64,000 nt of DNA from positions 2,604,001-2,668,000 of the forward strand of contig OZ244843.1 in the NCBI GenBank assembly GCA_965220715.1, written 5' to 3'. Source of the stretch: Bin5 sp965220715 (GTDB taxonomy: Bacteria; Chloroflexota; Anaerolineae; Caldilineales; Caldilineaceae). The notes under the pieces are model-generated. The model was not told the DNA's origin. It did not search any database and was given only the letters and a program-made list of their open reading frames with translations. The position numbers were made by a program, and so were the translations under genes. Of the stretch, positions 52,269-60,686 are shown in pieces; the stretch's first letter is position 1; each line of letters starts with the position of its first letter.

Positions 52269-53999
52269 CTATGCCATCTTGCGTTTTTCCTCCTCTACCA
52301 GCACGCGCCGCAGGATCTTGCCTACCTGACTCTTCGGCAATTCGTCGCGAAACTCCACCAGCCTCGGCACCTTGTAAGGTGCCAGGTTTTCCCGGCAAAA
52401 GGCGGTAATTTCGTCCTGTGTGCTCCTCTGGCCCTCCTTCAAAACAATATATGCCTTGACAGTTTCGCCCCGGATTGCGTCAGGCACACCGGCCACCGCC
52501 GCTTCCAGCACGGATTCGTGCATATAGAGCACCTCCTCAACCTCTCTCGGCACGATGTTATAGCCGCTGGCGATAATCAGGTCCTTTTTGCGGTCTACAA
52601 TGTAAGTGCAGCCGTCTTCATCCATGCGGGCGATGTCGCCGGTGTGGAGCCAGCCCTCTTCGTTGATAGCGGTGGCCGTTTCTTCAGGGCGCTTCCAGTA
52701 GCCCTTCATCACCTGCGGTCCGCGGATGATCAACTCCCCCTCTTCCCCTGCGTCCACGGTTTCGAACTCGCCATCCTCATTCGGCTCGAGACCCACTATC
52801 GCAACTTCAGTGCTGGGCACAGGAAAGCCGATCGATCCTTCTTTACGGAGTCCATTAATTGGATTGGCGCAGGCCACAGGCGAGGTTTCGGTCAGGCCAT
52901 ATCCCTCCACCAGTTTCCCACCAGTGATCTCTTCAAAGCGGCGTTGAATCTCAACCGGCAAAGACATGCCCCCGGAAAGGCAGGCCTTGATCGAACGGAG
53001 ATCGGCTTCATCAACTTTGGGATGGTTGACTATCGCAGTGTACATAGTGGGAATGCCCGGGTACATCGTCACCTTTTCGCGCTGGAGTATATCCAGCACA
53101 AGGTCGGTCTGGCGCGGGTCGGGTGTTACGATCAACTCGGCGCCGGTGTACATCGAGAAGAGCATGGCAACCGTCATACCGTATACATGGAAAAACGGGA
53201 TCGCGCCTAGCATCCGCTCGCCGCCGTACTCAAGATCCCGGTACCAGGCCTCGATCTGTTGGACATTTGACATGAGATTGCGATGGGTCAGCATTGCCGC
53301 TTTGGGCAAGCCCGTTGTACCGCCGGTGTACTGGAAAATTACGACGTCATCCGCTGAAATGTCAATGCTGGGCGGGTTGGGCGCGCTCGTCTCGATAAGG
53401 TTTTCAAACGCCCAGATGCCAGGGCCATCGGGGACATCGGTCATCATTCCCGAAGCCCGCACCTTTTTCTCCACGAGCTTGTTAAAGGGGAAGCCCAGCG
53501 GGTCGGGAACATCGGTTACAATGATATGCTTGAGATCCGTGTTTTCTCTGGCCTGTGCCACCCGCTCGTAAAATCCGCTGAGAATGACGATGGCAGTCGC
53601 GCCGCTGTCCTCCAACAGGTGGCCAAGTTCCCGCGGTGTATAGGTCGGGTTCGTGTTGACGATTACACAGCCGGCCTTAAGTGCGCCGAAAAAGGTAATG
53701 ACCTGCTGCGGCGTGTTAGGTAGCATGATGGCGATGCGGTCGCCTTGCTGCAAACCGATTCGGCGCAAGGCAAAGGCAAAGCGATCGACCGAGTCTTTCA
53801 GTTGGGTATACGTCTGCTTGGCCTGTACGGTGATGCCCAGCGGCAAGTAGGCGAGCAGGAGGCGTGTTGCCACCTGGTTGGCATAGGTCTGGGCCGAGGC
53901 ATCCAACATTTCATGTGTGAGTTGGCCGTTGTACTCAATCGACTCCGGTACACCCGGCTCGTACTTCTGTATCCATGGTTTTTCTTCGTATATTGTCAT
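52269..53999 (-). CDS. fadD: Long-chain fatty-acid--CoA ligase (AMP-forming)
   Basis: Activates fatty acids with ATP and CoA, 576 aa. The P-loop-like AMP motif is YTGGTTGLPKAAMLTHRN (224-241). Further on come GYGLTETSPVACANP, the hinge region GDIARMDEDGCTYIVDRKKD (in part) and IASGYNIVPREVEEVLY. The C-terminal catalytic Lys is in LPKSQVGKILRRVL. The sequence resembles the FadD group that works in beta-oxidation; no other beta-oxidation genes are in the window. It is transcribed toward the tRNA-Leu gene. Confidence 0.93.
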   Translation of the reverse strand: MTIYEEKPWIQKYEPGVPESIEYNGQLTHEMLDASAQTYANQVATRLLLAYLPLGITVQAKQTYTQLKDSVDRFAFALRRIGLQQGDRIAIMLPNTPQQVITFFGALKAGCVIVNTNPTYTPRELGHLLEDSGATAIVILSGFYERVAQARENTDLKHIIVTDVPDPLGFPFNKLVEKKVRASGMMTDVPDGPGIWAFENLIETSAPNPPSIDISADDVVIFQYTGGTTGLPKAAMLTHRNLMSNVQQIEAWYRDLEYGGERMLGAIPFFHVYGMTVAMLFSMYTGAELIVTPDPRQTDLVLDILQREKVTMYPGIPTMYTAIVNHPKVDEADLRSIKACLSGGMSLPVEIQRRFEEITGGKLVEGYGLTETSPVACANPINGLRKEGSIGFPVPSTEVAIVGLEPNEDGEFETVDAGEEGELIIRGPQVMKGYWKRPEETATAINEEGWLHTGDIARMDEDGCTYIVDRKKDLIIASGYNIVPREVEEVLYMHESVLEAAVAGVPDAIRGETVKAYIVLKEGQRSTQDEITAFCRENLAPYKVPRLVEFRDELPKSQVGKILRRVLVEEEKRKMA

Positions 54000-54383
54000 C
54001 GCCGTTCATTCTCCTTTGCTAGATGATGCTGAGTTCTGCGTTTCGTCGACCAAAGCGAAATGAATACCTTGAACTGGCGGAGAAGTGGCGGTCATCTGCC
54101 ACTGGTAAGTGAGCCAAGTATATCAAAAGGCAACCTGGATTGGCAACGAAGTCTACTATAAGGCATATCCCCCGACTTGGAACCGTTGTCAGATGTCGGA
54201 CCGCGGACTAATGGAACGGGACAAGTGCTGACCCGAAGCAGGGCCCGAAGTGACGGAATCAGCACGACTGAATCTTTGACACGGTGATTCGGACGAAAGT
54301 ATACTTCTTCAGCAACCGAGTTCACATGAGCCCGGGGCTTGTCCGGGCGGTGGGATCGAAGCAGTTTCCTGGCAGGTGTGAGC
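54000..54383. other. Divergent intergenic region
   Basis: About 384 bases between fadD (minus) and the CoA-binding gene (plus). Promoters for both should lie here, but no box pair with good spacing stands out. Frames crossing it have no coding character. No repeat or RNA gene was seen. Confidence 0.4.
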
Positions 54384-54863
54384 ATGAAGAATCAGAAACT
54401 CCTGATTGAGAAATACGTTCACGAACCAGTTTGGGCCGTTGTGGGAGCCAGCAACAACCGGGCCAAATACGGCAATCGTATCTACCTGAAGCTCAGGGAA
54501 TCCGGCTATCGGGTCTTTCCTGTAAATAATCGCGAGCAGCTGATAGAGGGCGACCGTGCCTACAGCAGCTTGCTTAACTTGCCTGAAACCCCCTCGGTTG
54601 TCAATATGGTCGTGCCGCCCCAGGAAGCGTCGGTCGTCGTAGAGCAGGCAAAAGCTGCCGGGGCGCAGGCTATATGGTTCCAGCCAGGTGCAGAGAACGT
54701 AACTGCCGGCCAGTGGGCACAGGAACACGGCTTGGACGTCATCGAAGCTTGCATTCTTGTCCAGCTTGCCCTTATGCCTCGACCAGAGGGGACGGAATCG
54801 AACCCGCCCCACGCTCACGTACCCCCCGTTTCCTCCCCAGACCCTACTACCTCCACCCGTTGA
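54384..54863 (+). CDS. CoA-binding-domain protein, YccU-type
   Basis: A 159-aa Rossmann-like CoA-binding protein. Typical blocks: VWAVVGASNNRAKYGNRIYLKL, GYRVFPVNNREQLIEGDRAY (PVNP-like), VVNMVVPPQEASVVVEQAK, IWFQPGAENVTAGQWAQEHGLDVIEACIL. These match small stand-alone CoA_binding proteins, whose role is unknown; they are related to the N-terminal domain of acyl-CoA synthetases. ATG at 54384 has AGGTG at proper distance; a longer frame from 54339 lacks this. The tail is Pro-rich. A 10-bp inverted repeat overlaps the stop codon. Confidence 0.88.
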   Translation: MKNQKLLIEKYVHEPVWAVVGASNNRAKYGNRIYLKLRESGYRVFPVNNREQLIEGDRAYSSLLNLPETPSVVNMVVPPQEASVVVEQAKAAGAQAIWFQPGAENVTAGQWAQEHGLDVIEACILVQLALMPRPEGTESNPPHAHVPPVSSPDPTTSTR

Positions 54864-54891
54864 GCGCATCGCGCGCGGACGCGGGTGGAGG
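54850..54891 (+). repeat. Inverted repeat across the stop codon of the CoA-binding gene
   Basis: CCTCCACCCG (54850-54859) and CGGGTGGAGG (54882-54891) are perfect complements with a 22-base loop holding the TGA stop. No T-run follows, so it is not a standard terminator. It may slow or protect the upstream message, or shape the leader of the prolyl-tRNA synthetase gene. Confidence 0.55.
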
Positions 54892-55011
54892 AATTGCAGT
54901 TGAACTGTCGCGATGCCATTGGATATCGGCTTATGTCTCTTGGCAAGCGCGCAGGAATGACATCACATGGCAAGAGGCCGCGAACAAAAAACCGAACAAG
55001 GATGAACTGAT

Positions 55012-56796
55012 ATGCGGATGTCGAAACTTTTTTTCCAGACACTGCGGGAGGCTCCCGCGGACGCGGATGTGCGCAGCCACCAATTGATGGTGCGGGCGGG
55101 ACTGGTCCGGCAGGTCGCTGCCGGAATCTTTGAATATCTGCCCCTCGGGCTGCGGGTCAAAAAGAAGATCGAAGCAATCATGCGGGAAGAGATGGAGGCA
55201 ATCGAAGGGCAAGAAATCGTGATGCCGGTTGTGCAGCCGGCCGCGCTCTGGAAGCGCACTGGACGCTGGTACGAAATCGGCGATGACCTGGCCCGTCTAA
55301 CTGACCGCGCCGGTCGGGAATTGGTCCTGGCCATGACCCACGAGGAAGTAATCACAGAGCTGGCAGCCGGCGTCATCAGCAGCTATCGACAACTGCCGGT
55401 GATGCTGTACCAGATTCAAACGAAGTTTCGCGATGAGCCCCGGCCCAGAGGCGGCCTCATCCGAGTACGTGAATTCACGATGAAGGACGGTTATTCCTTT
55501 CACACCGATATAGCAAGTCTTGACGACTACTATCCTCTCGTCTACCAGGCCTATTTCAACATATTTGGTCGTGCCGGCCTGGAGGTTATTGCGGTCGAGA
55601 GCGATACGGGCATGATGGGCGGTACCATGGCCCACGAATTCATGGCACTGACCGAGGTCGGCGAGGACACTCTGCTTCTCTGTGACGAATGCGGATACAA
55701 GGCTAACCGGCAGGTGGCCACTTTCGTGAAAACGGAAAGTATAGACCCGGACGTCGAAGAGGCGCTCCCACTGGAAGAGGTCTCCACTCCCGGGGTCAAC
55801 ACAATTGCGGCCTTGTCTGACTATCTCGAAGTTCCGCAAAGCCGGACAGCCAAAGCGCTGTTTTTGGTGGCGACGATTGAGGATGATGGTCAGGAAAAAG
55901 AGCAGTTTGTCTTTGTTGTCGTGCGCGGCGATATGGAGTTGAATGAGACCAAACTGACGAATGCGTTGAAGGCACGCCAATTGCGGCCGGCTCAGCCCGA
56001 AGAGATTCGGGCGATAGGCGCAGAGCCGGGCTATGGCTCTCCTGTCGGAATTCACAGCGAAAAGGTCTTGCTGGTTGTGGATGACCTGATTGTCCGCAGC
56101 CCGAACCTGGTGGCAGGCGCGAACCGCGAAGGTTGGCATTACAGAAACGTCAATTGCGGGCGTGACTATGAGCCCGATTTGGCCCTGGATGTGGTTGCAG
56201 CCGCCAATGGCCATCCCTGTCCCAACTGCCGGGCCCCCATGCGAGCTGTGCGCGGCGTCGAAGTGGGAAACATCTTTAAGCTGGGCACGAAGTACAGCCA
56301 GGCGATGGACGCAACTTTCCTTGACGAAAGTGGCGGCAGCGCGCCCATGGTGATGGGCTGCTACGGAATCGGCTCAGGTCGGCTCATGGCAAGCGTAATT
56401 GAAACGAACAACGATGAAAACGGGATAGTCTGGCCGATTACAATCGCGCCTCAACAGGTCTACCTGGTCAGCCTGGCGACAAGACGCACTCCCGACGTGA
56501 CTATTGCGGCCGAGGGAGTCTATGCTCAACTACAGGAAGCCGGAGTGGAAGTTCTGTATGACGACCGCGACGAGCGGGCCGGCGTGAAGTTCAACGACGC
56601 CGACCTGTTGGGAATCCCAATCCGGTTGACAGTTGGGGCGCGAGGCGTGAAGAACGGAGTCGTTGAACTGAAATTGCGCCACAGCGATGCAATCCAGGAG
56701 TTGCCCCTGGACGAGATAGTAAATCAGGTTCGGGCGGTTATGGACGGCGAAACGGCTGGCGTTCTCGCCAACCTGATTACCGAGCCGTTGCACTAG
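55012..56796 (+). CDS. proS: Prolyl-tRNA synthetase, bacterial type
   Basis: Class II aminoacyl-tRNA synthetase charging tRNA-Pro, 594 aa. Motif 1 region: RQVAAGIFEYLPLGLRV. Motif 2: TKFRDEPRPRGGLIRVREFTM. Motif 3 region: VMGCYGIGSGRLMASVIE. Between motifs 2 and 3 is the about 180-residue insertion (YbaK-like editing domain; TPGVNTIAALSDYLEV, AKALFLVATIEDDG, VVRGDMELNETKL) that marks bacterial ProS. The anticodon-binding domain ends the protein (GVEVLYDDRDERAGVKFNDAD). It stands alone, with a terminator just downstream. No T-box element was seen upstream. Confidence 0.97.
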   Translation: MRMSKLFFQTLREAPADADVRSHQLMVRAGLVRQVAAGIFEYLPLGLRVKKKIEAIMREEMEAIEGQEIVMPVVQPAALWKRTGRWYEIGDDLARLTDRAGRELVLAMTHEEVITELAAGVISSYRQLPVMLYQIQTKFRDEPRPRGGLIRVREFTMKDGYSFHTDIASLDDYYPLVYQAYFNIFGRAGLEVIAVESDTGMMGGTMAHEFMALTEVGEDTLLLCDECGYKANRQVATFVKTESIDPDVEEALPLEEVSTPGVNTIAALSDYLEVPQSRTAKALFLVATIEDDGQEKEQFVFVVVRGDMELNETKLTNALKARQLRPAQPEEIRAIGAEPGYGSPVGIHSEKVLLVVDDLIVRSPNLVAGANREGWHYRNVNCGRDYEPDLALDVVAAANGHPCPNCRAPMRAVRGVEVGNIFKLGTKYSQAMDATFLDESGGSAPMVMGCYGIGSGRLMASVIETNNDENGIVWPITIAPQQVYLVSLATRRTPDVTIAAEGVYAQLQEAGVEVLYDDRDERAGVKFNDADLLGIPIRLTVGARGVKNGVVELKLRHSDAIQELPLDEIVNQVRAVMDGETAGVLANLITEPLH

Positions 56797-56800
56797 ACCT

Positions 56801-56837
56801 GGCAATCACGGTGGCGTGATTGGCTGCCTGTTTTTTT
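56801..56837 (+). terminator. Terminator of proS
   Basis: CAATCACG (56803-56810) pairs with CGTGATTG (56815-56822) around a GTGG loop, flanked by GGCA/TGCC, and is followed by seven T at 56831-56837. Confidence 0.75.
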
Positions 56838-56864
56838 GACTCAGAAAGTGATCCGTGCTACCGT
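56836..56864 (+). promoter_or_regulatory. Candidate promoter of the 23-codon mini-gene
   Basis: TTGACT (56836-56841), 17-base spacer, TACCGT (56859-56864). The -35 box is good and the -10 weak. It starts inside the T-run of the proS terminator, so a separate transcript would begin about 56871. Confidence 0.45.
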
Positions 56865-56928
56865 AGTTGGCGTGTCCTGACACAGGAACCGCGCTGAACT
56901 CAGACCAACACCGAAAGGAGCGAACACC

Positions 56929-57000
56929 ATGAAATTTAAGCCGTTAGTAAATCTTGGTTGCAACGCGTCCTTTGCGGGGAGATCTGCGTCTGACAGTTGA
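56929..57000 (+). CDS. Short ORF (23 codons), possible leader peptide
   Basis: ATG at 56929 is preceded by AAAGGAG (56914-56920) at eight bases, one of the best ribosome-binding sites in the window. It reads MKFKPLVNLG, then CNASFAGRSASDS, ending at TGA 56998-57000. A hairpin with a T-run follows 21 bases later, and the acetyltransferase gene 170 bases later. The peptide has no run of one amino acid that would suggest classic amino-acid attenuation. It could be a leader peptide that controls the downstream gene or a small secreted or regulatory peptide. I recognise no homologue. Confidence 0.5.
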   Translation: MKFKPLVNLGCNASFAGRSASDS

Positions 57001-57021
57001 TTCACCCCTGTACTGTTTCCC

Positions 57022-57060
57022 AAACCGTGGATGCGTGTTTCGACCGCTCCACGGTTTTTT
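57022..57060 (+). terminator. Terminator/attenuator hairpin before the tandem GNAT gene
   Basis: AAACCGTGGA (57022-57031) pairs perfectly with TCCACGGTTT (57048-57057) and the T-run continues to 57060. It ends any transcript starting at the promoter at 56836 before the acetyltransferase gene, so read-through would be needed to express that gene from there. Confidence 0.85.
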
Positions 57061-57172
57061 GATTGGTAAGAGAAATCGAAAACCTACCTTCAGAAACGAG
57101 GAGCGATCAACCAGTATTTCGTCGTCTTCAATCCCCGGAAATCCGATGAATCTCGCGAATGGAGTAAGAGCC

Positions 57173-58201
57173 TTGATCACAATTCGACCTTTTGAACAGA
57201 ATGACGAGGACTACCGCCAGGCGGTAGAAATCTGGAACGCCGTGTGGGTAGAGTATCCCGATACAGTGGAAGAGTGGAAGGAATCCGACGAGAGACATTC
57301 GAAAGCGGTAAAGAGAGGTCGTTTTCTTGCTGAAGTCGAAGGCCAAGCGGTCGGTTATGCCTCCTACAACCAATCCTTGTGGTTAAACCATCCGGGCAAA
57401 CTGTGGGTGGGGCTAAACGTACTGCCGGCCTTTCGCAACCGCGGTGTCGGCACAGCATTGTGGCAGCACATGTACGAAGAAATGAAACAATTCGACCCCC
57501 TGCGTATTCTTACGAGCACACGCGAAGACTACGAGGACGGGATTCGCTTTGCCCAGAAGCTCGGCTTCACTGAACGTATGCGCGATTGGGAGTCCAGGCT
57601 GGACCCGGCGAGCATCAGTCTCGCAGATTGGAATCGTTACCCACAGCGCGTCGCTGAACAGGGCATCGATATCAAAACTGTTGCCGAGTTGGAGCCTGAT
57701 CCAAATCGGGATCGTAAGCTTTACGAGCTGGAGTGGCTGATCGATCAGGACATTCCCAGTCCGGAGCCGCCGTCGAAAGTGCCCTTTGAGGAGTTTCAGA
57801 AAGTGTGGGAGCGGACAAATCTTGCGCCTAACGCCTGGTTTGTTGCCCTGGACAAAGGAGAATACGTTGGGACGACCAATCTGTGGACGAGCCAGGCCGA
57901 TGCCAACGTGCTCTATATTGGCATCACCGGCGTGGTTCGGTCCCATCGCATGCGCGGTATCGCAATGGCATTGAAACTTCGTTCTATCGAATTTGCCCTG
58001 CAGGAAGGATTCGGTGAGATTCGAACCTGGAACGAGTCGAACAACCAGGGAATGCTGGACATAAATAACCGACTCGGTTTTGTGCGCCAGCCGGCACATA
58101 TTGATTATGCAAAAGTGATGCGAGAGGAGCGGCCGGAAGACGCCCATCTAAAGATTGTAGAGTCTTCTGAGGAGGAATCGGAAGCTGTGGTCAGCCCATA
58201 G
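57173..58201 (+). CDS. Tandem GNAT acetyltransferase (two domains)
   Basis: A 342-aa protein with two N-acetyltransferase domains. The first starts ITIRPFEQNDEDYRQAVEIW and has the acetyl-CoA loop LPAFRNRGVGTALWQHMYEEM and a closing RFAQKLGFTERMRDWESRL. The second has AWFVALDKGEYVGTTNLW, VVRSHRMRGIAMALKLRSIE and TWNESNNQGMLDINNRLGFVRQ. This twin layout is known from mycothiol synthase-like and antibiotic-modifying proteins; the substrate is unknown. TTG at 57173 is chosen because GGAG lies eight bases upstream; ATG at 57146 is an alternative. A mini-gene and terminator hairpin stand upstream, and a strong hairpin follows the stop. Confidence 0.85.
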   Translation: MITIRPFEQNDEDYRQAVEIWNAVWVEYPDTVEEWKESDERHSKAVKRGRFLAEVEGQAVGYASYNQSLWLNHPGKLWVGLNVLPAFRNRGVGTALWQHMYEEMKQFDPLRILTSTREDYEDGIRFAQKLGFTERMRDWESRLDPASISLADWNRYPQRVAEQGIDIKTVAELEPDPNRDRKLYELEWLIDQDIPSPEPPSKVPFEEFQKVWERTNLAPNAWFVALDKGEYVGTTNLWTSQADANVLYIGITGVVRSHRMRGIAMALKLRSIEFALQEGFGEIRTWNESNNQGMLDINNRLGFVRQPAHIDYAKVMREERPEDAHLKIVESSEEESEAVVSP

Positions 58202-58270
58202 GATTCGCCGTTCCCTCGCCGCGCTGCCAGACTGTCCGCGCACAATCAATAACACTTTAGAACCTTCTGC

Positions 58271-58310
58271 AACAGCAGGGACGCACTCAACACGGTCCCT
58301 GCTGTTTCTC
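58271..58310 (+). terminator. Terminator after the tandem GNAT gene
   Basis: A 12-bp perfect stem (AACAGCAGGGAC 58271-58282 with GTCCCTGCTGTT 58295-58306) with a 12-base loop, followed by TCTCG. It lies between two convergent genes. Confidence 0.75.
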
Positions 58311-58328
58311 GTCCAGAAGCAAGTTCGG

Positions 58329-59192
58329 TTACATCCGCTCCAGGATTTTTATCAGCAGTGCCGTTAGTTGAGGCACGACCTTCCTGCCGGTTTCCAGTAC
58401 CTCTTCGTGGCTGGTCTCGCTGTCCGCGTCCAGTTGGTCGACTGCCTCATTTGTTATTGTGCTGATGCCCAGAACATCCATGCCCGCATGGACAGCCACC
58501 AGCGCCTCCGGCACCGTGCTCATTCCCACCGCGTCTGCACCCACCAAGCGCAAAAGGCGAACTTCCGCCGGCGTCTCAAAATTTGGGCCGGCGAGAAATG
58601 CGTACACACCCTGGCGCAGCGTGATATCCAGTTCCCGCGCAGATTCCAGCGCCACCTTACGCAGAGACCGCGGATACGCGTGCGTCATTGACGGAAAACG
58701 GGTTCCGAACGCCGCCATATTGGGGCCGATCAGAGGATTGTGACCAGCCATTCCTACAAAGTTCAGGTGATCCACGATCAGCATGAGATCGCCGGCGCGA
58801 AAGCTGGGATTCAATCCACCGGCCGCATTGGTCAGAATCAGCGTCTCGACGCCGAGACGACGCAATACTCGGATAGGAACGGTGATTTCCTCGGCCGAAT
58901 ATCCCTCGTACAGGTGGATTCGCCCCTGCATGGCAACTACCGTCTGACCAGCAAGTTGGCCGACGATCAATCGCCCTTCGTGCCCCGGAGCAGTGCTGGT
59001 TGAGAAGTGCGGGATTTCCTCGAAGGGGATCGCTTCTGCCCCCTCGATCGCCTCTGCCAGGGCATTTAGCCCGCTGCCGAGAACTAGCCCGATCGGCCGC
59101 CGTTCGGACAATTGCACTCCCCGCCGTTCGGATCGGTCGCGCACAAAATCTGCCGCAAAGTCATACTCTGCAAGACTGAAGTGGGTGGTCAT
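58329..59192 (-). CDS. punA: Purine nucleoside phosphorylase I
   Basis: Phosphorolysis of inosine, guanosine or their deoxy forms in purine salvage, 287 aa. Seen: GLVLGSGLNALAEAI (phosphate loop), PHFSTSTAPGHEGRLIVGQL (phosphate-binding His), LILTNAAGGLNPSFRAGDLM, LAGPNFETPAEVRLLRLVGADAVGMSTVPE (base-binding Glu and Met) and GISTITNEA with the catalytic Asn. These blocks mark the trimeric PNP/MTAP family, and the Asn and Glu make 6-oxopurines the likely substrates. It is convergent with the GNAT gene. Confidence 0.93.
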   Translation of the reverse strand: MTTHFSLAEYDFAADFVRDRSERRGVQLSERRPIGLVLGSGLNALAEAIEGAEAIPFEEIPHFSTSTAPGHEGRLIVGQLAGQTVVAMQGRIHLYEGYSAEEITVPIRVLRRLGVETLILTNAAGGLNPSFRAGDLMLIVDHLNFVGMAGHNPLIGPNMAAFGTRFPSMTHAYPRSLRKVALESARELDITLRQGVYAFLAGPNFETPAEVRLLRLVGADAVGMSTVPEALVAVHAGMDVLGISTITNEAVDQLDADSETSHEEVLETGRKVVPQLTALLIKILERM

Positions 59193-59378
59193 AAATATCC
59201 TGAAATCTGTCTGAGCCTGAATCTATTGGGAATTCTTTCTGAAACCAGGAATTCTGGCACGCATCGCTCCCCCGTATTGAGGGCGCCTCGCCCGCTCAGC
59301 CGGTATCCCCAAGCTCGTGGTCCCATCTGGGATTTGCACGAGTACGCTTGGCGTTTTGCGTCCCGCCTGCTAAGCAGC

Positions 59379-60566
59379 TTACGCATCCCCGTGGTACCGT
59401 GAAGCCTCTTGCCCCGCAGTCTCGGGGGAGAGGACCCGCCACCGGAACGGTTGGGCCCAGTCATTGGGCTTGTCTTCCACTACGTCGGCGATCAAATCAC
59501 CGAGTACCGGCCCGAATTTAAATCCGTGCCCACTCCCGCCCGTAGCTACGCTCAGACCTTCCTTCTCCGGGTGGTGGTCGATCCAGAAGTCTTCATCCAA
59601 CGTGTCATTGTACAGGCAGCGTCGGGTATAGGTTATTTCGGCATCCAAGAGCGCAGGGAATGTGTCCTCCAGGAAGATGCGTAGCTGGGCAAAATCCTCC
59701 TCATATACGGTCCGCTCGTCGTGCTCCGGGTGGAGTGTAACGCCGACCCCGTGTCGTGAGATCTTGACAATGCCTTCGCGCAGCATCGGGAACCCGTACC
59801 AGCCGGTGCGGGGCGTGTCGGCCAGGAAAACCACAAAGTCAGGCGCTGTAAACGGTGCTGGATCTTTCGGTTTCAAGTGGAAAATGGGGTGGCCGGTGGC
59901 CTTCATCACCGGCTGCAACTCCGGCAGCAGCCAGGGCGTCCACGAGCCGGCGGCCAAAACGGTGTGGTCAGCACTGAAAGTCGTCCCTTCGCGGGTACCC
60001 ATTCCCTGCACGCGGCTGCCGCTAAAAAGAATTTGGTCGGCGGTCTGGCCCGGCCGTACGTCGACGCCGGCAGCAGCGGCCTGTTCAACCAGCTTGCCGA
60101 CGACGCGCCCGCTTTCAGCGTAGCCGCCCCGAGCATGGTAGAAGCCGTCGACATAGGCCCCAGTGGTCCACGCGGGGAAGCGCCGTCTTATTTCTGCGGC
60201 CGACAGCCTTTCGGGCCTTTGCCCCTCCTCCAGCAACATCTGATAACTTCCTTCGATAAATTCGCTGTCGGACAACTGATCCTTCGCCACCACCAAAACG
60301 CCGGTCTCGTGGTACAGCGTCTCTTCAAACAACGCATTCCAGCGATGGAAGCCCTCAATCGCGCGAATCACCATGCGCATGTACTGGCGGTTACTTCCGT
60401 ACTCCATACGAACGACCTTGCTGACATCTGTGGAAGCGGCCAGGGGATAGGGAAGGGGGCCGGGATCGATCAGGGTGACGCTGTATCCGCGGCTGCGTAA
60501 AGATAACGCTGTCGTCACGCCAAAGATACCTGCGCCGACGACAAGAAAGTCAGATGAAGAGGACAT
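59379..60566 (-). CDS. FAD-dependent oxidoreductase (DAO/monomeric sarcosine oxidase-like)
   Basis: A 395-aa flavoenzyme. The dinucleotide loop is DFLVVGAGIFGVTTALSLRS at the N-terminus, followed by YSVTLIDPGPLP. A second FAD contact is ADHTVLAAGSWTPWLLPEL, and the C-terminal block is TRRCLYNDTLDEDFWIDHHP, then VATGGSGHGFKFGPVLGDLIADV, typical of sarcosine, N-methyltryptophan or fructosyl-amine oxidases (the CLY Cys attaches FAD in that group). It should oxidise a secondary amine; the substrate is unknown. ATG 60566 has AAAGGAG at ideal spacing. An HpcH-type aldolase gene lies upstream in the same direction. Confidence 0.88.
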   Translation of the reverse strand: MSSSSDFLVVGAGIFGVTTALSLRSRGYSVTLIDPGPLPYPLAASTDVSKVVRMEYGSNRQYMRMVIRAIEGFHRWNALFEETLYHETGVLVVAKDQLSDSEFIEGSYQMLLEEGQRPERLSAAEIRRRFPAWTTGAYVDGFYHARGGYAESGRVVGKLVEQAAAAGVDVRPGQTADQILFSGSRVQGMGTREGTTFSADHTVLAAGSWTPWLLPELQPVMKATGHPIFHLKPKDPAPFTAPDFVVFLADTPRTGWYGFPMLREGIVKISRHGVGVTLHPEHDERTVYEEDFAQLRIFLEDTFPALLDAEITYTRRCLYNDTLDEDFWIDHHPEKEGLSVATGGSGHGFKFGPVLGDLIADVVEDKPNDWAQPFRWRVLSPETAGQEASRYHGDA

Positions 60567-60686
60567 TTCTCTGCTCCTTTCTGCTTGCCAATCCTTAGAC
60601 AAGGCCGAACAATAGACCCGTCTTGGAATCCCCGATAATTCGTTGATCCAACAGTCGGGACCTTCTGGGCCGCCAGCAGTTATGTG

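Noticed and set aside
54864..55011. T-box riboswitch in front of proS
   Set aside because: GGGTGG occurs but the rest of the T-box antiterminator sequence is absent, and no specifier loop or terminator pair fits.
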